Part shown: in pieces, positions 56,863 through 64,000 of the stretch
How positions within the stretch are numbered: position 1 is the first letter of the stretch
How the letters are laid out: each line of letters starts with the position of its first letter
The notes under the pieces: model-generated
The model's input: the letters and a program-made list of their open reading frames with translations, nothing else
Database searches by the model: none
Told to the model about the DNA's origin: nothing
Position numbers and translations under genes: made by a program
Source: Ophioceras dolichostomum
Taxonomy: Eukaryota > Ascomycota > Sordariomycetes > Magnaporthales > Ophioceraceae
NCBI GenBank assembly: GCA_003049485.1
Contig: PYST01000026.1
Location: 124,001 to 188,000, forward strand
DNA length: 64,000 nt
Reading direction: 5' to 3'

Positions 56863-57515
56863 GACGGGAGGCCTGAATTGATGCAGGCTTGTCGGCTGGT
56901 AACGCAAGGGTATATTGACAGCCATGGCAAGTTTTCTCGTGGCTAGCTTCCTCCGAGGCTCCCCCTCGGCGATACCGGACAGATGGCCAAGCCCATGGTG
57001 CTTTGTGCTATATCTGAGCCGGTCGAATCGGCGCGTGTCTTCTCATCCTGTAAGAGAGGACCAAGCGGTGATGGGATGCCAGTCCGGCCCTTGGTACTTC
57101 GGCGGCCGCGGCCGCGTATTCGTATGGAGACTTATCAATCTCATCTTTTCGACTATGGAATGGGGCAAGTCTTGTCGCAAGGCAATAATTGCCGGCGACG
57201 CCTCGGCTCGAGTTAACCCATGAGGCAGAGCTCCACCCGACGCCGGATCCCGGGCCAATCTGCAACGGCTCTGCATAATCTGCAACAAGCGAGGGCTAGC
57301 CCGCGCCGTCTGGCGCCTGCCATCAAGGTGCCCGAGGCGGCGCTTTGCGCGGAAGATGGTGTGCCTGAGCAAGTTTCATCCCATCCAAGCATCCTTCACC
57401 ATGCTATTGGAGTGGTGATGGGGGCAATTGATATATGAAGCTAGGATGGAGACCAAGAGGATAGATGAAAAGCACACCAGCTTTTTTCCGTCGTACATCT
57501 CCTACATCCACAGCA
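56863..57515. other. Intergenic between SLC40 and kelch genes
   Basis: SLC40 3' flank and kelch-gene promoter. Small ORFs on both strands have no recognisable features; nothing else seen. Confidence 0.5.
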
Positions 57516-58586
57516 ATGGCTAAGATTTCTGCTACATGGACAAAATTGGCGTCCACTGCCCGTCTCCAGCGATCCTCCCAATGCCTCTCGGTTCTTGACT
57601 CTTGCGCCTGGATCTTCGGCGGCGAGTTGCTTCCGAGGCAGCCGAAGGATTCTCAATTCGATGTCATCAAGCTCGACGCCGCGCAAGGTGTGTGGCCACA
57701 ATTTTGCCCGCGCAATAATCTATTACTGACGGCTTCTGATGCAGAGCCTGGCTCCGTCGCGACCCTCACAGCGCCCGCCGAAGCGTCCAGCCCGCGCGTG
57801 GGCTCGACGACCGTCGGTCTCAAGGACACGCTGTACATGTTCTCCGGGCGGGGCGGTCTTGCTATGGCGCCCATAGAGGAGAAAGGCGCCCTCTGGCGGT
57901 ATTCACCTGGTCAGCCACTCTGGAAGCTGATCACCGACCGATCCAACCGCGCCTTACCCTGCCGGCCGCAGCTACCACGCCATGGCCTCGGATGGGCAAA
58001 ACACTATCTACATCCATGCCGGATGCCCCAAGAAGGGACGCCTGTCCGATCTGTGGTCCTTCAGTGTCGAGAGCGCCACGTGGACCGAGCTGCCGGCGGC
58101 TCCACCACCCGCACGCGGAGGCACGTCCATTGCCATCTGCGGCGTACGCTGTACCGCATGAACGGCTTCGACGGCACCACCGAGCAAGGCGGCGCAATTG
58201 ATGTCTTCGACCTAGACGCGCACACGTGGTCCACCATCACTTTCGAGCCCGACGGCCGCGAAGGCCCCGAGCCACGCAGCGTCAGCGCACTCGTTGCGGT
58301 CAATGCGGGGGGGACAGACACTCTCCTGACGCTCTTCGGCGAGCGGGATCCGAGCTCGTTAGGCCACGCAGGGGCGGGCAAAATGCTGGCAGATGTGTGG
58401 GCCTTCGACCTCGGGCGTGAGGAATGGACCAAGGCCGAGGCCGGCGGCGACGCTCCGGCGCCTAGAGGTTGGTTCGGTGCGGATGTGGCGCAGGACCAGT
58501 CCGGAAAGTTTGCGGTCATTGTGCATGGTGGGCTTGCTGAAGATAACTCTCGGCTGGGAGATATCTGGAGCTTGCAGTTCGAGTGA
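57516..58586 (+). CDS. Kelch-repeat beta-propeller protein with compensating frameshifts
   Basis: Kelch/galactose-oxidase-type propeller related to nitrile-specifier-like fungal proteins. Exon 1 57516-57687 and exon 2 57745-58586 are joined over a 57-nt in-frame intron; 337 residues as read. Start chosen at cagcaATGGCTAAG because MAKISATWTKL begins the conserved N-terminus. Blades are visible (AWIFGGE, DTLYMFSGRGG, TLYRMNGFDGTTEQGGAIDVFDLDAHTW, VIVHGGLAEDNSRLGDIWSLQF). Between about 57950 and 58145 the kelch-like sequence (GRSYHAMASDGQNTIYIHAGCP, RLSDLWSFSVESATWTEL) lies in the +1 frame. The frame shifts once near 57948 and back near 58143, so the annotated frame stays open but encodes some 65 wrong residues. 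Function unknown; possibly a pseudogene or sequence error. Confidence 0.7.
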   Translation: MAKISATWTKLASTARLQRSSQCLSVLDSCAWIFGGELLPRQPKDSQFDVIKLDAAQGVWPQFCPRNNLLLTASDAEPGSVATLTAPAEASSPRVGSTTVGLKDTLYMFSGRGGLAMAPIEEKGALWRYSPGQPLWKLITDRSNRALPCRPQLPRHGLGWAKHYLHPCRMPQEGTPVRSVVLQCRERHVDRAAGGSTTRTRRHVHCHLRRTLYRMNGFDGTTEQGGAIDVFDLDAHTWSTITFEPDGREGPEPRSVSALVAVNAGGTDTLLTLFGERDPSSLGHAGAGKMLADVWAFDLGREEWTKAEAGGDAPAPRGWFGADVAQDQSGKFAVIVHGGLAEDNSRLGDIWSLQFE

Positions 58587-58922
58587 CATCCAGCCAAGAA
58601 AGCGAGGCCTTACTACAGGTAATTGTCCACGCAAGGATTGACCCGGCGGTGTCGCAATACATATCCAGGTATCTATACTTCATCCCGAGGCCTTTGTTAG
58701 TAACATTACGTCGGTGACTTTCTGAGAGCGTCAGTTGCATTCCCGTAGGCTCGGCTAGTCTTTTCAGATACCGGTGGAAGAAATTGAGATTGCGGGCTGG
58801 GTTTGCGTCTTAAGACGTTTTTCTTGTAATGAATGTTGCATAAAGTCTTTCAAAGCAAACTGTGGTTTGATCTGTCGACAATACACACAGATGTAAATTG
58901 TTCCCCAGAGACGATAACCAAA

Positions 58923-58940
58923 TGACGTCCATCTGACGTC
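58923..58940. promoter_or_regulatory. Paired CRE-like TGACGTC sites
   Basis: Two TGACGTC heptamers 11 bases apart. This core is the known binding type of CREB/ATF-class bZIP factors. Role here is inferred. Confidence 0.35.
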
Positions 58941-59340
58941 GAAGCGTCAGTTTCAACCGAAACTCTTGACTTCGACTTTCTGGGCGATTGCCCGACGAGA
59001 TCTCGGCGCCATACTGTCACGACCGACTTGAGCATTCCGAATCGCAGGTCGCGTCACATCCCACGCTCTCTTACAGCGGAATTCAGTGAAATGCTAAACC
59101 TGACACGATACCTCGACACTGCTGAGGCTCCCTATAGAATGCGAATAGGAGGGTCGTCTAGAACAAGGCACAATACCAGAGACGAGCGCGTCATGTTCGT
59201 GGATTCGAAGGCCGGCAAGGCCGACGATGCCAAAGGTGTACAGTACGGCGCCGCTGGAACTATCTTGTGATATTCCTAGGCCTAAAACGTCGTATCCTCC
59301 TACTTTGGTGCCCATATCATCTCTTCCTGTCAGGTGAGCC

Positions 59341-59360
59341 TCACGTGAAATTTCACGTGA
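59341..59360. promoter_or_regulatory. 20-base perfect palindrome of two TCACGTGA E-boxes
   Basis: TCACGTGA-AATT-TCACGTGA reads identically on both strands and places two bHLH-type E-boxes one helical turn apart. It sits in a convergent intergenic region, where a promoter was not expected. Confidence 0.5.
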
Positions 59361-59445
59361 TCTACCTCGCACTGCAGAAATAGCTCAGTCCCAATGACGC
59401 AACAACAACACAATCCCCTACCCACGTTGCGCCCTTGACAGCCAC

Positions 59446-61184
59446 CTAGTCTACAAAGAGAAACTGCCCCGCCACCGCACCCATAATCACTAACAAGAGC
59501 GGAGTGTACTTATTGGCAAACCTGTAGAGAACCGCCAGGGCAAGCAGGTACAGAACCGCCGCCGGGCCGACCTGAGCGATCTTGTCAACCACCTCACCAA
59601 GGGGATTATCCTTCACCCTATCTAGAGTGCCCTCGATACTGGCCTTGAGAATCTGCGCCGCGATGACGGCTATGACGCCAATGACGGAGCCGCAGAGGCC
59701 GTCGAAGAAGCTGGCGAGGAACTGTTTACCGCGTCAGCAAGACCACTGCTCGAGCTGGTCGTGACATAGGAGTATTGACGAGGGAGCCGAACGAAACAGA
59801 GGTGCACTAACCTTATTCCGAACCAACTTCTCTAGCAACTCATGGCCCGCAATGGTGAACAGGAAACAGGGGAAGAACATCCCTAGCGTAATGACAATCG
59901 CCCCCGCGAATGCATTGCCAATCGACCCACCCACGTACGCGCCCTGAAAACCCACAAAGGTCGCAAAAATAACCAGCGGTGCCGGCAAGATGTTTCCAAT
60001 GGCAATTCCGTCGATAAAGACGCTCTGCGGGAGCCATGCGCCCATCAGGACTGCCTCGACCTGCACGAACGGGATGGCCGTGTATGCGCCGCCAAATGAG
60101 AGCGTGCCCGCCACCAGGCCCAGCACGAAGAGGTTAAGCAGCGAGGGTGTCTGGGCGATACCAAGGGCTAGCGACACAGGCGAGGGAACGCCGCGGAAGA
60201 TGACATAGAGTGCGTAGCCGACGTACTGCAAGATGAAAAGCGCAGCCGCGGGGATCCAGAGACGTCGGGCGATAAACGTGTAGATCATGCCATAGAGACC
60301 CAGGGAGATGAAACTGTGAGAAGCAATCAAGTCAGCTCGCTTGCCAAGGGCGCCGGGACGTGGCTTGATACGGCGAAGACGCATCCGCAGTTTGCTTTCC
60401 TTCGACTGGGAGGAATTGGAAAGCTGACATGTTTATCCGAAGCGCGCTATTAATTGCCGTGCAAATGGCCGCTATAACGAGAAATGCATCGACTCTCTTC
60501 GTGTCGTGCTTCCTCACGGAGTGGTCGGCTATCTTATGAGTTGCTCGCAAGATCTGGAGTTCGGCGTCAGCACCACCTTCCCCAAAAAAATCCGGGCCAT
60601 CTGCAGTGCTCTGACAAATGATTAAAGGCAGTCCCTACCATTGCCGCGACGATGGGCTGCAAAGCCCGAAATGAGGCGTTGAAGTACTTGTTCTCGAATC
60701 CAGCCAAGGAATACAGATAGCTGGCCAGGAGCATCAACACGAAGCCTGGCAGCATGAATGCTATTCCCGCAAGAATCCCGCCTATCCTACCCGCGGACAA
60801 ACAGCCAAAGAACATGCATAGTTCGGCGGCCTCCGGCCCGGGAAGGATCTGGTAGACGGAAAAGACACGCTGGAAGCGCGGGAGAGTAATCCACTTGTCC
60901 TGGATCACGAGCTTTTCTTTGATCAGCGCAATCTGAGCTACGGGGCCGCCCCAAGCGAAGAGGCCAAAGTTGTAGAAGAAGAACCAGAAGAGCCTCAGGT
61001 ACGACAGCTTAGGGACGTTGGAGTTATCGTCGAGCCCCTGGTCGTTATTATAAGAAGAGGCGTCGATGGCCGGTTCTTGGTCGTCAGGCTGAGTGACGCC
61101 GATCTTCTGGGACGACTCCTCGTCCCCCTTCTTGTCGTGCAGCACGGCCGCGGCCGGTTCCGAAGTTGGAGATTCGACTGCCAT
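59446..61184 (-). CDS. Chromate ion transporter, CHR family
   Basis: Two-domain CHR-family membrane protein (ChrA-like), known from bacteria and fungi to move chromate out of the cell. Exons 61184-60639, 60553-60429, 60313-59812 and 59721-59446 (introns 85, 115 and 90 nt) give 482 residues, the usual long-chain size. The first CHR half shows FFFYNFGLFAWGGPVAQIALIKEKLV and FSVYQILPGPEAAELCMFFG. The second half has LVAGTLSFGGAYTAIPFVQ and ILPAPLVIFATFVGFQGAYVGGSIGNAF. The GGP..Q and PGP motifs are intact in the first half; the second uses GGAYTAIP and LPAP. The N-terminal 55 residues are soluble and acidic. The splice ALRIN-IFISLGLYG was chosen for frame and membrane continuity; it uses a GTCAGC donor. 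No lesions seen. Confidence 0.92.
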
Positions 61185-61265
61185 CGAGGAGAAAGGCGCT
61201 GGAGGTTCCTTGACAATCGGCCATGGTAAGAGCTCCTGACTGCCATGAAGGCTCGCATTGTCTTG

Positions 61266-61273
61266 TTTTTATA
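61266..61273 (-). promoter_or_regulatory. TATA box of the chromate-transporter gene
   Basis: TATAAAAA on the minus strand, about 82 nt upstream of the ATG at 61184, a normal fungal distance. Further upstream (61405-61431) is a direct repeat of CGGAGCTTGAT that could be a regulator site. Confidence 0.5.
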
Positions 61274-61404
61274 GGAAAGGTTCCTGGGTAGTCTTTCGGC
61301 TCTTGCCGAGAGACCGATGGACAGACAGGAGAGCTTTGATTGGCCGGCCGTCCTGATGCAAGGGACAGAAGCGGCTGATCAGCTTGCATGCTCGATATCC
61401 AAAA

Positions 61405-61431
61405 CCGGAGCTTGATCGGAGCTTGATCGGA
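61405..61431 (-). repeat. Direct repeat CGGAGCTTGAT in the chromate-transporter promoter
   Basis: Two complete 11-base units followed by a third partial CGGAGC, about 225 nt upstream of the chromate-transporter ATG. The CGG core recalls Zn2Cys6 binding half-sites, but that is only a suggestion. Confidence 0.45.
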
Positions 61432-61522
61432 GCCCATGGCCAATCATCGTCGGCCTGTCCGTCCACTGTAAGCCACGCTTAGCTTCAGCTTTTTCCGGAG
61501 ATGCTGGCAGTGCTACGTATCA

Positions 61523-61542
61523 ACTAGGTAGGTAGGTAGGTA
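61523..61542. repeat. CTAGGTAGGTAGGTAGGTA repeat
   Basis: Copy of the dispersed GGTA-type motif between the chromate-transporter promoter and the reductase-like pseudogene. Confidence 0.85.
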
Positions 61543-61690
61543 ATGAGCGTATTATCACGACAGAGCGCCACAGCCAATACCACCAGACGCGACCGTGCTC
61601 AGCCGAGCTCGATAAGCCGACGGCTTGTTGAAGCCCGATGCAGTGATCACAACGACGATACTAAAACTGGATCCGCAAAGCGTCTGCAAC

Positions 61691-61717
61691 CACCTAGGTG
61701 GGTAGGCAGGTAGGTAC
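61691..61717. repeat. CCTAGGTGGGTAGGCAGGTAGGTA repeat
   Basis: Imperfect copy of the motif just beyond the end of recognisable reductase homology. Confidence 0.8.
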
Positions 61718-61758
61718 ATATTATTGCAAGCTGCAGATGAGTGATTGGAATGGTCTCT

Positions 61759-62340
61759 CTGCCACACTTCCTCGTCGTATTCCTCCATCAGGTTGGTATA
61801 GCCTTTGCCAGCTGCGGCCCAACCGAGAACTCCTTCAAAGAGCGCATAGCTCTCGATATCAGAATCACCCTTCTCTCTAAAAAAGTCCGCGAACCACCCA
61901 GCTACCTACCTACCTACCTAGGTAGTTACCTCGCTTACGAGAAGTTGCTATGGTCTTATTAGCTTGTTTGGGTGTGCTGTGCGTTAGGTGGAATATGTTA
62001 TACTGCATGTCCATACGGTCTTCTTGACTCCTGCCGTCTTGAACAGCGCGTACAGGGTTGAGATAGACAGGTATACACTCTTTGCTGGGAGGTTGATTGC
62101 GCCCTTGATTGTGCCGCCCTAGAAATGCTACAATGAGGTACACGCACGAAGTCCGGCCGGAATCGTCTTTAATTACCTTATGATCCTCGCGTCGGACATC
62201 AACGAGGACGAAGTCTTTACCTGGTTTTTGCCCCTCGAAAATCCATTGGCGAAGCTCCCCTCTTGTCACGATCTCTGGCTTGTTCGGCGGTGGGTACGCC
62301 TCGAACCAAGGGCGTTGCCTTTCCAGTCATTGGAGGCCAT
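61759..62340 (-). pseudogene. Rhodanese/Cdc25-type arsenate-reductase-like gene, disrupted by a GGTA repeat
   Basis: Matches the fungal Acr2/Cdc25-like rhodanese family (arsenate reduction or tyrosine phosphatase). Coding pieces are PWFEAYPPPNKPEIVTRGEL...DFVLVDVRREDHK (to 62177), then GGTIKGAINLPAKSVYLSISTLYALFKTAGVKKTVWTC (62118-62004) and CTTSRKRGN (61947-61925), with introns of 58 and 56 nt. The catalytic CX5R loop is formed by C-TTSRK-R across the second splice. Directly after it a 22-base TACCTAGGTAGG-type tract (61903-61924) replaces the expected residues and breaks the frame. The remainder, AGWFADFFREKGDSDIESYALFEGVLGW, continues in frame from 61902 to about 61759. The 5' end is also odd: the only ATG (62340) is one base out of frame with PWFEAYP. 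A 28-nt intron removing the repeat would restore frame but is unusually short. Confidence 0.75.
61902..61930. repeat. TACCTACCTACCTACCTAGGTA repeat within coding sequence
   Basis: Tandem TACC units plus the CTAGG palindrome inside the reductase-like gene, immediately 3' of its catalytic loop. Confidence 0.9.
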
Positions 62341-62877
62341 GGCCAAGGCGATCAGGGCGTTATTGCGAGAAGATGTCTTTCCAAGGAAATCAAACTACGA
62401 GTGTTCCGTAATGCGCTATATCAAAGCTCTGACAGTTCTTGCTCTGCTCACAGGGGGTATCGAATGGCAACTTGTTGGCGCCACGAGCAGTGCACACAAC
62501 GCATCCGCCTCACCACCCGCCAATGATACCTCGTCTGTCCATCCTCAAGGGTTGTCGGCCTGCACGGGGGAGAGGCCTGCTTGATGGCTGGCTCCCCCTC
62601 CACCCCCCGGTTCAGCGCAATTGCAGGGAATGATCCCGGGGAATGACGTAGTACCGCGGAGAAGCTGGGTCCCTCTCCAGGCGATCAGCTGCCAAAAGCG
62701 ACAGAATTGATTGGCCAAAAACAGCAGGCCGCTAATAATCATCTCTTTGTGTGAACGACCAGGCCGTAACCAAGCTCTGCTCCAACCCCCAAACAATCAT
62801 TGATCCGTCTCGCGACGCCCAACGGACTCTACATGCGGTGTGTTGAAATGGGAATTTCGACGTAAACGAAGAAGACG
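62341..62877. promoter_or_regulatory. Divergent interval between reductase-like pseudogene and bZIP gene
   Basis: Should hold the bZIP promoter. Short ORFs on both strands lack features. An in-frame TAA lies 15 nt before the bZIP ATG. No TATA box stands out. Confidence 0.45.
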
Positions 62878-63823
62878 ATGGTAAGTCTCTCGAATCCGCC
62901 CTTTTTTTTTTCTTTCTTTCTAACAGACGAGTGGCCAAGCCCCGCTAACATGCATGTTACAGGACCCAACCCAAGCTGTCGATGCGAAAACATCTCGATT
63001 GACCGAGAACAAACGTCGCTACCGGGCACGCCAGAAAGAGTACGTATCGGATCTCGAGCGAAGGCTCGCAGAAGCGCGAGGGCAAGGGATACAAGCGACG
63101 AGGGAGGTGCAGCTGGCGGCACGGCGGGTCGTGCTCGAGAACGGACGACTCAGGGGGCTCCTTCAGCTGGCCGGCTTCAGTGATGAGAATATTGACGTGT
63201 GGGCGGGGCGTGGAACAAGCGGCGAAAATGAGAATCGGGCGGATTGCGCGATACTGCGGGAAATAGAACAGCAGGCCCGGCGATGCGCGACATTTACGGT
63301 CAATCAGAACCGTGCTATGGAGACAGAAGGGACATCTTCATCGAACAAGAACCCTAGCGAGGGGGGAACAGGCCAGGCTGGACACATTTCGGAGAGCACC
63401 GGCATGCCACAGAGTACTGAGGAGCCCCTGGTTACCAGATCAGACTCTCCCAGCCAGTCAGACCCCAATGCAGCAGCGGTTGCTCGCAGGGCATCGCCAA
63501 CGCAGGCAGAGAGTCAGACCGGCCACGGCAGACGTCTACCTCCATGCAAGCTTCTTTCCCGCATCGCCGAGAATCCTGGCGCCGATATCACTCAGGTCCT
63601 TGTTCCTCCAAGTTCAGCCGACTCTCGCCAGGATGCCGTGTGCCTTGGAGGAGACGTCGAGTGTGGGAGGGCGTATGAGATACTCATGCGCCACGCGACG
63701 TCTGATGAAAAGCTAGATGACATAGCTCGGGTGCTGGAAAGTGGCTGCTCGGCGAATGGGGAGGGTGGCTGCGCTGTCAAGACGAAAGTTATCTGGCAGG
63801 CTCTCGATGGCATGTGTGGGTGA
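62878..63823 (+). CDS. bZIP transcription factor
   Basis: Fungal bZIP regulator of 287 residues. The start codon is alone in the first coding exon (62878-62880, ATG|GTAAGT). An 82-nt intron ending TTACAG leads to exon 2 (62963-63823). A stop codon lies just upstream of the ATG in frame, so the single-codon exon is the simplest model. The basic region (about residues 11-27, LTENKRRYRARQKEYV) fits the N-x-R-R-x-R-A-R-x-K/R-E-Y pattern of this fungal class. It runs into a short zipper and LAARRVVLENGRLRGLLQLAGFSDENIDVW, typical of secondary-metabolite and stress bZIPs. The middle is Ser/Thr/Glu-rich. A C-terminal conserved region has CKLLSRIAENPGADI and a Cys-containing end (GGCAVKTKVIWQALDGMCG). 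It lies beside metal/oxyanion genes and may regulate them; target genes are unknown. Confidence 0.85.
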
Positions 63824-64000
63824 CCAGTCTGGCAGGACCTACTGTCAAGAGATGAATTTCCAGGCACACAAGCTTGGAATATACCTGGGGATCTAGAATT
63901 TGATTCTTATCTTTCTCCAGCGGAGTCCTTTTTGGTGACAGAAAGTAGGTATGCAAGCAGTAAACCGGATTTGTGTTGCAAGGCCGCGAGAGGCATTCTC
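63824..64000. other. 3' flank of the bZIP gene
   Basis: No gene seen before the window edge. Confidence 0.5.

Larger units (their letters stand above)
58587..59445. promoter_or_regulatory. Convergent intergenic with CRE-like and E-box palindromes
   Basis: Lies between the 3' ends of the kelch and chromate-transporter genes, yet carries promoter-type elements: two TGACGTC boxes (58923-58929, 58934-58940) and a 20-base perfect palindrome made of two E-boxes (59341-59360). The small ORFs (plus 59028-59270, minus 59094-59372) have no recognisable domain. Confidence 0.5.

Overview
The window is nuclear DNA of a filamentous ascomycete (Pezizomycotina), most likely a Sordariomycete. It has GC-rich genes with short GTAAGT-type introns, CTGAC/CTAAC-like branch sites, long gene-free stretches rich in microsatellites, and fungal versions of core eukaryotic genes. 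There is no operon structure and I see no CRISPR array, rRNA or tRNA. All multi-exon models were spliced by eye from reading frame plus GT..AG sites.

Bases 1-20.2 kb are conserved housekeeping genes: a partial nitrilase-family amidase (minus), TAF4 of TFIID (minus) head-to-head with the pre-mRNA cleavage endonuclease YSH1/CPSF73 (plus), a PLP homeostasis protein (minus), two unrecognised proteins, a predicted type II membrane protein and a SET-domain protein. A nearly 7.5 kb gene-free stretch then leads to 27.6-31.7 kb, which holds a large fungal protein with an N-terminal eIF4E-binding motif, preceded by a separate coding-like ORF and a probable 5' UTR intron. From 33 to 46.3 kb come a Ser-rich single-pass membrane protein (minus), the HDEL receptor ERD2 (minus), a UBL-WLM metalloprotease (plus) and a secreted LicD-type protein with a charged repeat tail (minus).

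Bases 46.3-51.5 kb hold nothing I can support as a gene. The right end, 51.5-64 kb, is different in character. It mixes decaying genes (a LaeA-like methyltransferase, half an ABC-C transporter, a kelch protein with compensating frameshifts, a rhodanese/arsenate-reductase-like gene broken by a GGTA repeat) with apparently intact ones (a ferroportin-type SLC40 transporter, a chromate transporter, a bZIP factor). Metal and oxyanion handling is the shared theme of SLC40, CHR and the arsenate-reductase-like gene. I read this as an accessory, partly degraded metal/oxyanion detoxification neighbourhood, possibly controlled by the bZIP protein; that reading is inference.

A short tetranucleotide motif, TACCTAGGTA with flanking GGTA repeats, recurs across the window in introns, intergenic DNA and inside the disrupted reductase gene. 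One N in a poly-C run at 38.66 kb marks an imperfect assembly spot, so sequencing error must be kept in mind for the frameshifts.
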